From NCBI RefSeq assembly GCF_036785885.1, contig NC_092323.1, positions 10,114,501-10,178,500 of the forward strand: DNA of 64,000 nt, in the 5' to 3' direction. The translations under genes and the position numbers were made by a program. Source of the DNA: Coffea arabica. Lineage: Eukaryota; Streptophyta; Magnoliopsida; Gentianales; Rubiaceae. This document shows, piece after piece, positions 1 through 13,316 of this stretch (position 1 is its first letter; the number at the start of each line of letters is the position of its first letter). Below the pieces are notes generated by a model that ran no database searches, was not told where the DNA came from, and was given only the letters and a program-made list of their open reading frames with translations.

Positions 1-156
1 CATCAACCATGCACTGAGCAATTGGATATTTGCTTTTGTCTTCACTTGATTTCAACAGTTTCTAGGTGGCACCGGGATTGCTATTTGCATGTACCCTTAA
101 ATAAAGAAACAGGAAAAGAAACGAACAACCACACTGCTTTGGGATCCACTGTAATA
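1..156 (+). other. 5' leader/upstream region of the GRIP golgin gene
   Basis: No separate gene is seen here. The stretch runs directly into the start codon at 157. It is probably 5' untranslated sequence, possibly with an upstream intron, because a TTTCAACAG acceptor-like motif ends near 58. The transcription start lies outside or near the window edge. Confidence 0.4.
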
Positions 157-3100
157 ATGTCCTCAGAAGAAGCACAGAGTGCTGAATCTGTTGAAACACT
201 GGAGAAAGATGCCACAACACTAGAGAAACAGTTAGTTGACATAAACAATGGTAGGGAGGGAGAACTTGTGATAGCGAATGGATCACACATTAGGGAACAA
301 GAGATCGGTGACAGTCATGACAAACTTGTGCAAATGGTTGTGGAGCTCAATTTCCAGAATGAGTACTTGAAGTCCCAGTTGATGGGACTGAAGAATCTCC
401 ACTTGGATTCTGATGGGATCACTCCTCATAAAGAAACTGTGGTGGCTCAAGAAAAAAGTGATGGTGTGAAAGAGCTTGAAGAACAGATAGAATCCTTGAG
501 GAGAGAACTTTTGGAAGAAAGACAAACACGAGATGCTGCAGAGGAAGCCCTCAAGCACCTTCGAGCAGTATATTCCGAGGCTGATGCAAAGGCCCAAGAG
601 CTTGCTGCTCAACTTGCTGAAGGTTGTGTGCTTCTTTTATATCTATGTCAACTGGCTCTTCACTTCTTTGAAATGATAGGATTTGATTCTTTTTCTGTTT
701 TCTTAAATGCTTGGTTAAGCTCTTAAATGAATTGAACCATCTCTGCTCTAGTTCTAGGTTTTTGGGTTACCTTGTAAATCTAAACTCATTTACTGGTTTA
801 TTTGGCATAGCTCAACAGAAGATGGATCAAGAAATTAAACAACGTGATGAAAGATACTCAGAACTTGATTCCAAATTGAACAGGCTGCATAAACGAGCAA
901 AGCAGCGGATTCAAGAGGTTCAGAAGGTAAATTTTACTTCTTTTTTTGTTATATAATATTATCAACAGTTGACATTGTAGACCTTTTTTTGCTTTGTGTG
1001 GTATTTGGTTTCTTTAAATATTTATTGCATGCATCTTTTCATTGATCTTATTACAAATCTTTGGGGGCCAAGATTACCTTGCGTGATTTTTTTCTTTTCT
1101 AGAGAATGAGGTGCCTATTTAGTGGGAGACTTTTCCATCCTGCATTGCAAAGTTGTCATTTGCAAACTAATGAGAACTAAGTTATATCATGTACGTTTCA
1201 GGTTTCTTAATCTGAACAAGTTAAATCTCATGTCTTGTATGTTCTGCTGTAAGAAATTTGGTGGTAGCTCTGGTAATTTTGAGGTGTCTTGAAATAAACT
1301 GTTTCTATGTGTTTTCTCTCACCATTTTCCTTTTCTTTTGCACAACATCGTACCATTATGAATAGTGATATTATATGGTGATATACACGCTCAACTTGAT
1401 TCAAACTGTACTTTGTCTTCAGGCCAAACTCAGGGTCACAAAGATTAATTTCTGTTCAGGCATTAAGTTAAGTTTGTATTTGGAGATCTTGTTTCCAGGA
1501 AAAAGATGATCTTGAGGCCCAATTTCGTGATGCCAATGAGAAGGCTGAACAGTCATCATCCCAACTATCAGCAGTACAGCAAGAACTTGAGCGCACGCGC
1601 CAGCAAGCAAATGAAGCGCTTAAGGCAATTGATGTTGAGAGGCAGCAATTACGAAGTGCAAACAATAAGTATGTCCCCTATATAGCTCTAAATTGGAAGT
1701 CATCCTGTAATTTAGTAATTATTGAGGATTCTTGAATCTACTTCTTGAAGACATGATAGGATTTTGATGAACTTTTGGTTAGGCTTTAATGAATAAAATT
1801 CATTTCTTGTTAAAATGAATGAGTATTTGATGGTCCATCTGGTTATAACAGCCTATGTACCTACTGGAATGAATGAATATATGTTCTTTAGTCCCATGAG
1901 TATTTATTTTCTTCCCTTCTTGCTGGTCATATGATGATATTCTTCTGTTGGCTTGCGCGTCTAGGCTTCGAGACAACATTGAAGAATTACGTCGTTCATT
2001 GGAGCCCAAAGAGAATGTTCTTGAGGCAATGCAGCAATCGCTTCTGGAAAAAGAGCAGGTATAGAATAGTAAACCGGTCGTCTTAACTCACAGTTCCAAA
2101 AAGCTATGAACCGTTGACTGTGCATTTGACAGTAATCCATGCCAGTCTATTACATGATATTCGGAGACCAAAATTATTTGCGTTTGTATAATTACAGATG
2201 TTGGAAAACATGCGAGGATCATTACAGGCAGCTGAAGAGAAAAGGCTAGCTGCGATGGCTGAACTCTCTTCAAAGCACCAGATGGTAAACCCATACAGAT
2301 GCTTGTGAAAAGATTATATGTGTCCTTGAATTGACATTTTCTCTGGCTTATTCACCAGTTTGTTTTCTAATAAACAAAAATGATATCTTGGTAATTATGC
2401 CCCCTCTTCTACTGCAGCAAATAGAGAGTTTGGAAGCTCAGATAGCAGATGCATTAGCTGAAAGAAGTAAAGCTACCGAAACAATCTCATCTTTGAGGGT
2501 AAGAACTGTTATATCTTTTTCTCTGCATCCTTCCAATTTATAATGTGAAACAGATATTTTGCATTTCTACCTTTCTGGAAAATAGGAAGTTGCAACATTG
2601 AGGTCCAAGGTGGTACATCTGCTGAAAAAGTTTTCCTCTCTCATCTGTATACATATCAGTATCTAGAGTAGGAGCATTTATTTCCATGCTTGCACTGTTT
2701 TTGCTTTCCATGAATTCTTTGCTTTGCTTTTCTTGTATACATTTGCCTTATATATACATTATTAGCACAGTGGATCAACCGCATTTTGTTGATGCTTCAA
2801 AATTTTCAAGTACCAAATGAAGTTAGCTGTTGTGCACTGTCTCTTTTTAGGCTTTGGTTGCTGAGAAAGAGTCTAAGATTGCAGAGATGGATGCAGCTTC
2901 AAGTGGTGAAGCAGCACGACTCAAAGCTGCTATTGAAACTGTCAAAGGGGAGCTTATACACCTGAAAAGTGAGCATGTATGAGCTCAAAATATAGTAATA
3001 TTAGCATGGTCTTCCGCTAACATGAAAGCCTGGACCATATTGTGTTTTGATGCTTTCTTAGTGCATGGTACCATATTCAATCATCATTTTCATGCTTTGA

Positions 3101-6100
3101 TTTAATTTGCTAATAATTACTGTTCATAAAAGGTTTGCTAATATTAAATGTATAGCTTTTCCAATGTCATGTACATTGATCGAATACAATTCTGTAAGCA
3201 TCTAGCAAAATTTACAATCCTTCTTGCATTGACACATCTGAGTACTTGATATCAAATATGTTATTCTTTTTAGCTTTACTTATCACCCATGATTTTTAGT
3301 TATATATGTAGATTTGTTATCAGGAAAAGGAAAAGGAGAGTTTGGAAATGGTCTCTCAGTCACTCAGGATGAAGCTGGAGACTTCTGAGAGCAACTATAT
3401 ACGTGCAGAAGTTGAACTTGCCAAGATGAGAAGTATATACATAAATCTTTATAGTCTTGATTGTCATCCGTTCACAATCATAAGCTTATGGCTTTTTCGT
3501 CATGCCTCAGGTCAATTGGAATCAGAGTTGTCTGTGCAGGCTCAGCTCATAAACCAAAAGGATTCTGAACTTTTGGCAGCAAAAGAGGAGGTAAGAAGTA
3601 TTGTTGAAGGATATTAATTTTGCTGCAATTAGTGATATCTGAAAATTGAAACTGCTCTAGTTGTTTGAGGTCGATCCATGAAATCGTGTATAACCATTTG
3701 AAGGGAATCTATTGTTGGGCATTGTTGAAGCCTTGGTCAATCCATGGAAGCCTGCTGTGGTAGCCACGCCCTTTGCATATTGTTTCTCTGTCATTATCAT
3801 GCTCTGAGTCTAGCCTGGCATTGTTTATGTGTCAGTAGGTTCATTGGGTGAACAGGACATCATGGATGTCTAATCTATGTAAAATGATTAATAGCAAAAT
3901 AGGGAAAAAAAAAAAGAAACAAATGAAAGCGAAGAAAAACTGCTAATTTTCTAGAAATGTTAGGTTTTGAGGAATTTTTCCCAGAGTACCCTGTCATGAG
4001 CATACACCATACCAAGTTCTCATCAAAATGCTAATTCCAAAAAAAATTCTTGGATATCTGGAAAATAATTTTAAACAAGTAGAAATAGATGTGATATTCC
4101 TTGTGCTCTGCCCTTGGTTGATTCCCATGTTATCTGCATGGGTTTTACTGTAGAAGACTCTTTAAACTTGATTTTCTTGCATGGTGTACTGAATTTTTGC
4201 AAGAGATACCACTTGTGCATGTGAAACACTTTACTTTGAATCTTATGAAAAGGAAATAAGGGGATCATCCTTGATGCTATTCAAATTGGTGTTCAGAAAA
4301 GCTCTTTTCTAAGTTGATGTTGTCTGCACAATGGTTGTGATAGCGCATATAATGAGCTATCACTTAAATTGTCTTGTATTTGTAGAAGCTTCCTCTTTCT
4401 TGTGGCTGAAGTACTTTCTGCTTTTGTTAAAATGTCTTCAGTTTGTCGCCTCTCTTCTTTTATGAATTTCTCTTATCTTGTGCTGTGCAGATCAGCCGGC
4501 TAGAGAGTGAATTTTCCTCTTATAAGGTCCGGGCACATGCACTTCTTCAGAGGAAAGATTCCGAGCTAGCAGCTGCAAGGGAAAATGAACAGTTGAAAGC
4601 CCTTGAGGAGGCTTATAAAGTATGTACTAATAGTATTTATTGTGTCGAAATTGAAAGCTGAGCGTCATTTGTGTCATATTCACATATTCAAATTTGTTCA
4701 TCTTTCAGGAGGCTGAAAAAGAAATATTGCTTTTATCTGCTGAGAGGGACAAAGCCCTCCAGGATCTGCAAAATGCTTTGGCTAGTCATGCAAAGGACCT
4801 TTCTGCAAGGTGAAATACTTTCTGTGGTCATATGCTGGCGTTTGAACACAAACTTTGTGTTTGGCTGTATAACTGCTTTGTAGTATCTTGGATAACATGT
4901 GCTTTTGCAGACCTGGAAGACAGTGGCTAAAAAAATGTTAAAATTGGTTGTTATATGTTAGATTGATTAGTTCCATCCTTCGAAACTCTACTACCTCTCC
5001 TACTCCTGAATAGTGGCTGCTTGTAAAGTAGAAGAGTCTTTTCACTTTTGAAAAAGAAGCTTAGATGGAATTCTCTGTGGCTAAGTCAAGAAATAACTAG
5101 TAGTGTGATTTGTATTGGAGATAATAAGTCTTCTACTTTGCCATATGTAAATTAAACAGAAAGACTGTTAAATTTTTTCTCAAATTTCACTTTCTTGGCA
5201 GAGATGAAGCACTTAGCATTGCGGAGCAACAGGTTAAGAGCATGGAGATCAAGCTAAGCTCTGCTCTTTCTGGCCACCAGTCAGAAAAGGAGGCATGGGA
5301 AGTAAACCTTCAAAATGTGGAAGAAACATGGCGATGTATGTTGAACAGATATAGATTTGATTTATGACCAGTTTATTCATTATATCATTTGCAGTTCAGG
5401 TTTTTAAGAGCTTGAGATAACACTTTTACTTGATCTACCAGTGAGGTGTGAAGTGCTGAAGGCTGAAAATGAGGTGTCCTCTGGTCAAACTCTCCAAAAG
5501 GAACTTCAGGACATTAAATTACAAAATAAGAAGTTGAAGGTATTAATCCTTGTATTTATATTTTAACATAGAGATGCCTGATGCCTCACTGACCTCAATG
5601 TTTTGATAATTTGTAGGATGACCATCATTCTTTTCGTGAACTTGCTGATAGAATGATGGAGGAGAAGGACAGAGAGATTTCAAGACTTCTAGATGATAAC
5701 AAGAGCCTTCGTCAGTTGTTAGATTCAAGGCCATCGGTATCTATCTATGCTCTGTTGGGATATTTGTGTTACATAGTATCTGTGTTGGATGCAGTCATGT
5801 TTATTGTTTGCATGGTCGAAATTAGGGAACTCTTTTTTTAAGATGTAGGAACAGGTAAAGTTAGCTTACATTATAAGCAGCAACGTATAAGGCTCCTCTT
5901 TAACATGGTCATCTTCCAGATAACAAGTACAGTCCTAATTAGAAGGTTGTTGATGCATAACTATATTGACCTATATGTGCACATAATGCTGACTATGCCT
6001 GATTGTGTCTTCTGGTTTGTCCTTGCTTTTTCTGTGCGTATTCAACCTTCATATATTCACCATTCATCTATCTGGATACCTGTCTTCCTTTTTTTATTTT

Positions 6101-7845
6101 TTTTTTTGGGGGCAAAGTATGCTCTGTTTGAACTGGCTTTGTGCTACGTTCTTATGTTTGATAATTTTTTTTTCACATTCCCAGGCTGATCATGTAGATA
6201 TTGATGATTCAGGTATTATTTTGCCTCTGACTCGATATATTAGCAATGAGTTGCAATGTTCATGTGAAACTGTCAATTCTATTATGCAATTGGCTTATGA
6301 GACAATATTTTCATTCTGGAATTGATGAATGCAGGTCCTGGTAAAAACGATGCCCCAAATTCAAGTACCTCTGCTGCAGAACAGCAAATCCTAGTAAGCA
6401 CAAAATTTCCCCGTTACATTCTGCTAAGCTGTACCACATGAAATGTTTCAGAGGAAGTTGCTACCCGCCCTGAGTGGTTTCAAAAAAGATAGGCACTGCC
6501 GCTGGTCAAAGCTACTTGGAACAAAAATGGGAAATGAAGAAAATTTTTCTTAACAGAAAATCTGTAGGGGCAGAAGGTGAAAAATGTGTCATTGAAGATG
6601 GATGAATTGGAGAAAACTCTTCAATAACTGTGTCGTTTATATTTGTTGAACTGCATTATCATCTACGTTGGACTTCATAAAGATCAAAAAGTGGAAATAG
6701 TAAATTGTCTTAATGCATGAGATAAGCCGAAGTATGTCATACTATTTCTTAACTTTTAGGAAGATTAATTCCTCTTTTTGTATTATGTGAAAATAAGTAT
6801 TGTTGAGTGCTTCAACAACTATGTTTGCTGATAGGTATTTGTTTTTCTAAACTCCAGATTTTGGCTAGACAACAAGCTCAAAGGGAAGAGGAACTTGCCC
6901 AGTCACAACGGCACATTTTTGCACTTCAAGTAAGTTTTGTTCACCATATCTTCTATCAGTTTATTTACACAAATTTCAATTTTTCAACACCCTGTTTTCA
7001 GGAAGAAATTGAAGAGCTCGAACATGAAAATCGTCTCCACAGTCAGCAGGTAGATTTGGTTTAAGGATCTTTCTGTTGCTTTTATTGTATCTTGCTGTCA
7101 ACTACTTATTACTGGATTTAAAAACAGCTGAGTTTGAATTCATTATGAATTTGTTTACTTGGGAGAAGTTGAGTGTGAAAGGAGCATATATAAGCTACAT
7201 GTGTATGATGTGTAATATAAATGTTATTCCCCATCTTGTGGCTCATACTTTTACCTCTTTCTTTGTGTCAAGATTGTGCTGTGTTTGCATTTGATTCTCT
7301 TATATTTTGACTTGAATTTGACCATGATCTGTGCAGGTAGCCATGTTGAAGGAAGAACTAAGGAACATGGATAGAAAGCAGAAGCGGGAAGGGGTGGACT
7401 TGACATATCTCAAAAATGTTATTCTGAAACTTCTCGAGACAGGTATTTTTTTTTATTAATATTTTATTATGGAAAGGTTCTTTCGTGGTATTATCTTTCC
7501 CGCTTCTCTGTAGATCATTGGAAATGATGTTTTTTCCAGCAGTCTGTTAACATTTTCATCTTTCTGCTGTCTATGAATAGGTGAAGTGGAAGCTCTGCTG
7601 CCAGTAGTTGCAATGCTTCTCCAGTTTAGCCCAGATGAGGTGAATTATTTGCCTGATTGAAGTGTATAATTCTTTTTATTACTGCAAATGGGCTATCTTT
7701 TCCTGCTAAGAAAGTACTGTATATGCATGTTCAGGTGCAGAAGTGTCAAAATGCTTACCGCTCTTCAACTGCTGCTCCACCTAGCCCAGCAAGTGATGGC
7801 GTAGGATCTGGATTGTCTCTCTTCTCTAGATTCTCATTTTCTTGA
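157..7845 (+). CDS. GRIP: GRIP-domain golgin (trans-Golgi coiled-coil tether)
   Basis: A long coiled-coil golgin that attaches to the trans-Golgi by a C-terminal GRIP domain, which in this family binds Arl1-type GTPases. Twenty-one coding exons join in frame: 157-622, 811-926, 1499-1668, 1965-2058, 2198-2284, 2418-2498, 2851-2976, 3324-3432, 3511-3590, 4491-4619, 4709-4809, 5202-5335, 5442-5539, 5617-5736, 6185-6212, 6335-6393, 6858-6929, 7002-7049, 7337-7442, 7581-7639 and 7735-7845. The product is about 797 residues, close to my memory of Arabidopsis GRIP (just under 800). Residues about 50-700 are rich in E, K, Q, L and A with heptad character. The GRIP domain is around residues 710-765, with VDLTYLKNVILKLLETGE followed by LLPVVAMLLQFSPDEV; the tyrosine in DLTYLKN is the conserved membrane-targeting residue. 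The start is the first ATG in the open frame. The transcript probably continues to about 8220. Exon 15 is only 28 nt. Confidence 0.93.
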
Positions 7846-8220
7846 CACCAGGAATGATGGCTGAAATTTTTGTTATGCCTTTTTTATTTTCAAACAAAAG
7901 GCCTTTTTTGTCAGAGCTGCAGAGTTATTGGGATTTTCCTCCTGTACCCAAAGGGAGTAATCCCATTAGTACAAATCTTGTAGCATCATTCTTCTTCCTG
8001 TGATAGTAGAAGTCTGCTTCCGCCTTCACGGAACAGAACCGATATGTGTAAGATAGATTTTGGAGTGCGAGAATGATGGGAATACATCAGAAACAAAGAG
8101 GTAGCAGATGGACCCTTGACCTTGAGGGCTTTATCATGATGTTAGTGATTTCCTGTATAGTCCAAACTTTGTAAAGTACGTTGATTGTTTTTTGCAAGTT
8201 AATAGAACCATCTTGAAGCT

Positions 8221-8930
8221 GCTTTTACTTTCATCATCTGCTTGCTCTTCAAAACAAGCAATTAATCTGCGCATGAGAAAAAGAGTTAGTGCTCTTATCT
8301 TTTACTCTTCAGAAGTCCATTGACTAATGGTAAAATGATTATATTTGCTATAAATTAATCCAATACCAAGGACTATTAGTCTACAGGTGCTTTAAACATA
8401 TTCTACAGGTGCTTTATTAGTTCTTTTTACTCTTTGTTTTGGTTTACTATAAGATACAAATATAAAATAATAATAATATGCCTTTTATTCATATTCATTA
8501 GGTATGGAAAGCTTACCTTAAGGAAATCAATTTTTTGAGTCAATTCCCAAACAAATGTATTTCATAGAATTCAACTCCTAGTTCAAGCCGATTTTTGAAA
8601 CTCAATTTTTTTTTTTTTTATCTCCAAGCGTAGTTGAATTCCTCAAAATTGACTTCCTTTTGTTTCTTAGCTCAATTTCTTCTTCTTTTAAGGGGGAGAG
8701 AAAATAATTCTTCAAGTGGTATCAACTTTTCCCTTTTTTTTTTTTTTTTTAACTCTCAAGGTCAAGTCAATCTCCCCAAAATGAGATTTTTTTTTTTTAA
8801 ATCTCAAAATGAAGTCGATCTCCTAATAAACTATACCTTTTCTTAGAGAGGTAAATTTTTTTGCGTTAAAATTATCGAATAATAGATATATTTTTTAATT
8901 TTCAATTTTAGGTTAATACTAATTTCAGTC
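8221..8930. other. AT-rich spacer with long T runs
   Basis: No gene is seen. Between about 8600 and 8860 there are three T runs of 12 or more, each next to loosely repeated AGTCGATCTCC/CTCAAAATGA-type phrases. It looks like a decayed tandem repeat or old retroposed tail. The ORFs here are low-complexity shadows. Confidence 0.5.
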
Positions 8931-9415
8931 CCTGTTTACTAAGGAATCATACTCGAGATTCGAGAGCATAAGAAGACGTGGTTCTATTCCCCAACGAAAC
9001 ACGCCTTCTAAGTACATGGAAAGTTAGATTAAGGCGCTGCCAAGATCAATGTCAGGAGTTTCCAAGCAAAGGCTGCTTTTGGAGGAAATAAAAATATTTG
9101 AACTGAAGACTAAGGCATCCTAACCAGCTTTATACAAACAAGATTATGCAGCCTTTTCTGGGATTAGGATCTTTCAAGTGAAACGGTAGCTATTCTAAGG
9201 TCTTTCTCTCAACTTCATTTGATCATACGTGATACATGGATGGGTGTTCACTTTATGCTGTCCAATTGTTCGATGAAATGCTGTAATGGGATATCAGTTT
9301 TCACTTATAGTACTGCTAACGGATATGTTTCATTGCAGACTGGATTTTAATGAGATTGTGAAACAAAGGTTGGCTTGCTAAGTGCAAAGGACTTAAATTG
9401 AACAAACAGAGCATC

Positions 9416-9960
9416 ATGTTTGCCACAGCAGTCAGGTATTTTTCGAAGAAACCCAAGCCTAAGATGAAACCCATAGAACTGAAAACCCCACCTGAGCAAA
9501 CCCAAACCATCACAAGGGCTATTTTTGATATCCTCAAGGAACATGGTCCACTCACAGTTTCCGACACTTGGGAACGTGTTAAGGTATTCACTTCTCTGCT
9601 TAAGGTTGTTCATCATTTTCAGAATTATGTTTGGTGGATTTTGGATAATTTGATATTCTAGTTTAAGACCTAGCAAGAGCTCTTTGCAGCACCAGATTAG
9701 TGTTTTCTGTCGAAAAGCATAGCTTTACAAGTGTTTTACGTTTGATTTTATGGCATGGGCAGGAAGTTGGATTAAGAGGATTGACCAGCAAAAGGCATAT
9801 GAAAATAGTATTAAGATGGGTGAGGGAGCGGCAGAAGCTCAGGATCATATGCAACCATGTAGGGCCCCAAAAACAATTTCTGTACACTACATGGTTCACA
9901 AAACCAAGCATCACAAAGATGAGGCCTACGAATGAATCCTCACGCCCCAAGTTGCCATAG
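9416..9960 (+). CDS. small basic 121-residue protein, probable organellar targeting
   Basis: Two exons, 9416-9583 and 9763-9960, join in phase 0 (AAG|GT ... CAG|GAA) and give 121 residues ending in RPKLP. The N-terminus MFATAVRYFSKKPKPK is basic and lacks acidic residues, as in short mitochondrial presequences. The middle (about residues 28-100) has regular helix-forming stretches: ITRAIFDILKEHGPL, a W-containing turn, then a basic block SKRHMKIVLRWVRERQKLR and an aromatic strand QFLYTTWFTKP. This pattern resembles a small winged-helix fold; that is inference. An apparent 5' UTR of several hundred bases with an intron (acceptor TTGCAG near 9338) precedes the ATG. I do not recognise the family. 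A mitochondrial ribosomal or RNA-binding protein is possible but unproven. A clean spliced frame with conserved-looking content makes a real gene likely. Confidence 0.7.
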
Positions 9961-10675
9961 AATTATGGAAGCCTGGTTAAGCAGCTTTTGTTCATCTAAA
10001 AATGTTCTTATGCTTCATATATTGTATTGCTTTCTGTTTCCCTTCAGAGGATGACATAGAAAATGCTGGTTCCTTCTTCTAAGATGCATATATGCTTTTA
10101 GTTACTGCTACATGTTCTGGTAATTTGGTGAAGTTTTGGCATTCATTCTGCTCGATGCCTTGAGCTTGAACAAGTCTGACAATGAGCTGCTCGAATAAGG
10201 GCAAATGATGATTGCATTCATTCCCGAACATTTGCCACACAGAATTATTAAGTGTTTTAGTGAAGCTGCATTGTCGTTGGCTGGTAAAATGGTAGCGCTG
10301 AAACTCTTAGGTTATCGGGGCCAAAAAAAAAAAATCCCTTAAGACAGTTTCTGAACTACTACCGGCACATAATATGGAAAAGATGAAGCTTTTGCTAGAA
10401 ATTCGGCTTATTCTGATCATTCTGATTAATCATCCTTGTATGCTAACAAGAACAGGTAGCATATCCTTCTATTGGATAACATACTTCATCCAGGACCGAA
10501 ATTACAACTCAAATCTAGAGTGAAACTACAACTCAATTCTAGAGTATTCTTCAATTGCTAACCAAAATAAAGTAAGAATTCAAGAGACCGAAAAAAAAAA
10601 CCCAAATGACCACAAAAACAGAACAAATCCCAGAACAAAAGATGTAATACTAATGCTACAAATATCTCTCAGTTC
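9961..10675. other. convergent 3' ends of two genes
   Basis: The small gene on the + strand and the aminotransferase on the - strand end toward each other here. The first 300 bases look like 3' UTR of the + gene. The last 150 or so are A-rich and look like 3' UTR of the aminotransferase. No further gene is seen; there are only short A runs (10323-10334 and about 10590). Confidence 0.5.
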
Positions 10676-11968
10676 TCAATCATGCCTTGCCTGAAAATCT
10701 TTCATAAAAGCAACCAACTTTTCAACTCCAGCATAAGGCATGGCATTATATATCGAAGCCCTCATTCCTCCAACCGACCTATGCCCCTTGAGCTGCAGCA
10801 TCTTCTCCTTAGCAGCCTCTTTAATAAAATCAGCCTCGAGCTCAGGCTTGACCAAAGTAAATGGCACATTCATCAATGATCTGACAGACTTCTCAACGGG
10901 GCATCTGTAAAATCCATTACTAGCGTCAATAGTATCATACAAAATCTGAGCTTTCTTCTTGTTCTTCTTCTCAACCTCCACCAATCCACCCTGAGCCAAC
11001 AAGTCCTCGAAAACCAGCCCGCACATGTAAATCCCATAACAAGGAGGGGTATTGTACAAAGAATTATTCTCAGCGTGGATCTTATAATCCAACATTACCG
11101 GCGTAATCGGCTGAGCATTTCCAATCAAATCTTTCCTGATGATAACAATGGTCACCCCAGACGGACCAACATTTTTCTGCGCCCCAGCATAGATCAAGCC
11201 AAATTTAGAAACGTCGACAGGTTTCGAGCAAAAGTTTGAGGACATATCTGCAACAAGAATAGTATTCGGATCCTTGGGGGTAGGATAATCCTTGAACTCA
11301 ACGCCGTGAATAGTTTCATTGGTGCATATATGCAGATACTTGGCGCGCGGGCTTTGTTCTAACGAATCAAAGCTGGGAATGTTCGTATACTTATCAGATT
11401 TTCCGCTCCAGATCACATTGGGTTTGCTGTACTTCGTGGCCTCTTTATAAGCCTTGTCGCCCCATGAGCCGGTGACTATGAAGTCGACGGTGTCGTCCGG
11501 TTGGCAGAGGTTAAGTGGGATGGCAGCGAATTGGGTGGTGGCGCCACCTTGGAGGAAGAGAACGGCGTAATCTGAAGGAATGTTGAGAAGGGTTCGTAGA
11601 TCTGATTCGGCTTTTTGGATAATGGACAGGAAATCTTTCCCGCGGTGACTCATTTCCATGACCGACATGCCAGAGTCGCGCCAGATATAAAGCTCAGATT
11701 GAGCTTTTAAGAGGACATTTTCAGGGAGGGTGGCGGGCCCGGCAGCGAAGTTGAAGACCCGATCTGAGGAGGCGGAGGTTGACGGGGTGGTTGGAAGAGG
11801 GGTGGTTGTGGTAGCCGCGGAACACGTTATGGAGATGGGCTTCCGAGTGGTGGCATGGCGGGAGAGGCTGGTGGTGGGAAAGGCGGCGAGTTGGGTGGAG
11901 GTGGGTTTGAGGGGGTTGGTTGGGTTTTTGAGGAGGAGGGAATGAGGGGTGGCGGCTGACATGGCCAT
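10676..11968 (-). CDS. PSAT: phosphoserine aminotransferase, plastidic
   Basis: A class V PLP-dependent aminotransferase that converts 3-phosphohydroxypyruvate plus glutamate to 3-phosphoserine plus 2-oxoglutarate, the second step of the plastid phosphorylated serine pathway. It is a single intronless frame of 430 residues. Residues 1 to about 50 are rich in S, T, A and P with few acidic residues, typical of a chloroplast transit peptide. The mature part opens with [17 protein letters not shown] (about 70-87). The cofactor lysine is K265 in [32 protein letters not shown] near the C-terminus is also typical of the family. Start: ATG at 11968 (MAMS); a second ATG two codons on is possible. The lack of introns matches, from memory, PSAT genes in other plants. 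The reverse strand shows long GC-rich shadow frames over the transit peptide, which I do not believe. Confidence 0.95.
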   Translation of the reverse strand: MAMSAATPHSLLLKNPTNPLKPTSTQLAAFPTTSLSRHATTRKPISITCSAATTTTPLPTTPSTSASSDRVFNFAAGPATLPENVLLKAQSELYIWRDSGMSVMEMSHRGKDFLSIIQKAESDLRTLLNIPSDYAVLFLQGGATTQFAAIPLNLCQPDDTVDFIVTGSWGDKAYKEATKYSKPNVIWSGKSDKYTNIPSFDSLEQSPRAKYLHICTNETIHGVEFKDYPTPKDPNTILVADMSSNFCSKPVDVSKFGLIYAGAQKNVGPSGVTIVIIRKDLIGNAQPITPVMLDYKIHAENNSLYNTPPCYGIYMCGLVFEDLLAQGGLVEVEKKNKKKAQILYDTIDASNGFYRCPVEKSVRSLMNVPFTLVKPELEADFIKEAAKEKMLQLKGHRSVGGMRASIYNAMPYAGVEKLVAFMKDFQARHD

Positions 11969-13178
11969 AACCGGGGGTGGTGATGGTGAAGTGGCGAGGG
12001 TGGTGGTTCAGTCCGCTGATCTGAGAGTACACTTTGTTTTAGGAAGTGCGGTAGAAGTTGGTGGGTTGGTTTTGATTTGGAATCTGTGTATGTATACAAA
12101 ATTGGGGTCTAAAATCCTCAAAAATCTGCTCCTTTGGATCTCCTGTTTAGTCCAAAACAATTGAACGAAAATGCTTTGCAGTAATAAAAGAAAAGGAACA
12201 ATTTGCTTTTTGCTTCAATTCTTTAAGGGAAGGTGAGTATTATATTGGTAGGTACCCTTTTTGCACTTTTTTAAGTCCTCCTAGTAAAACACGCTCTTGT
12301 CCATCACTATTAAGAAGAAGACGAGTCATTAAAGAATATTTATAACCTTCAGATTTTCGGAGAATAATACTTACTATCTTGTTTGTTGATTTGCAAGTTA
12401 GAAAAGTGGTTTCTTTTTTCTTTTCGTGGCATGGAAAGTATCCCAATTTTGTCAGACTAATCTCTTTATATCTGTACACTCCGTCCCGAAAATATACAGA
12501 ACACTAGAAGGGGCGACTACCGTGATTTCTTTCTTGGTAGATGTCTACCCGTTAATATTTTTTACTTGTTGATTGGGCTTCCTTTTCCTCCCTTTTGTTT
12601 ATTGAGCTTTACGACTTACCAAAATATTTTAAACTTTGATAAGATGGTTTTTGGATTTTTGTTGTTGGTCATGTGTTGATTTCATGTGTGTCTTGCAAGT
12701 AAGATGAAAATTCCAAAGTGTTTTTGCACTTGTTTAGATATGCCACTAAAAAAGTACATGTAAAGGTTAACGATAGATTAAAGAAATAAAAAAAATTAAA
12801 ATGGAAAATTGAAGGTTAAATAAGAAAGTAGTGATGTTTGGCCTTGTAGTCAAGGAGAAGTTGGTGTATAATTGTCTTGTAGGCCATGGGAGTAGGTGAG
12901 GTTGATAGCTATGAGACGACATCGTTTCACCATATGATGAGAACTGAAATTAATTCTGAAATGGAGGAGTTGCTTACGTAATTTAATTTGTAGGACTACC
13001 AATAAATAACACGGGGCGGCGGCGGCGCACTCTATTTTTGTTATTGCGATATCTTAAAATTTCAGATTCCATGGGATATCCATATCCATCCATTTGAGTA
13101 ACCCCTGCACGAACACCACCTCAGGGTTTCTCTGATTGTGATATTTCCCTCCTTCCATCAACAAAAAGCCTTTTAAAG
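11969..13178. other. promoter region of phosphoserine aminotransferase and spacer
   Basis: This 1.2 kb lies upstream of the - strand aminotransferase and downstream of the - strand cyclin. A TATACATAC-like element on the - strand near 12095 could be the aminotransferase TATA region. Around 12998-13030 there is an AATAAATAAC box followed by a short GGC repeat on the + strand. No long gene is supported. Confidence 0.4.
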
Positions 13179-13316
13179 ATGATTCGGCCAGAAAATACAA
13201 AGAAAGAAGAGCTCTACTCTTTTAGGAAAGTTCCAATTTACGCCATCCAAAATTACATCTTATTGAAGAAGAAGAGGCAACAAAGATTCAATTTTTATAG
13301 TACGTGTGCGCAGTGA
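13179..13316 (+). CDS. possible 45-residue small ORF, unrecognised
   Basis: An ATG-initiated frame of 46 codons starts MIRPENTKKEELYSF and ends in a basic tract (LLKKKRQQRFNFYSTCAQ). It is preceded by an AATAAATAA box (about 13000) and a pyrimidine-rich leader, so a short transcript is conceivable. The length is within what chance gives in AT-rich DNA and I recognise no family. Treat it as a candidate only; it could equally be part of the cyclin's downstream region. Confidence 0.2.
   Translation: MIRPENTKKEELYSFRKVPIYAIQNYILLKKKRQQRFNFYSTCAQ

Noticed and set aside
2587-2610. Possible 24-nt microexon (AG|GAAGTTGC...TCCAAG|GT) between GRIP exons 6 and 7
   Set aside because: It is in frame, but direct joining of exons 6 and 7 (SSLR then ALVAEKES) fits the family as I recall it. 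Transcript reads would be needed to include it.
11721-12164. Several long frames on both strands over the aminotransferase transit peptide and its upstream region
   Set aside because: They overlap or abut GC-rich coding DNA, have proline/valine/glycine-rich low-complexity translations, and show no family motif.
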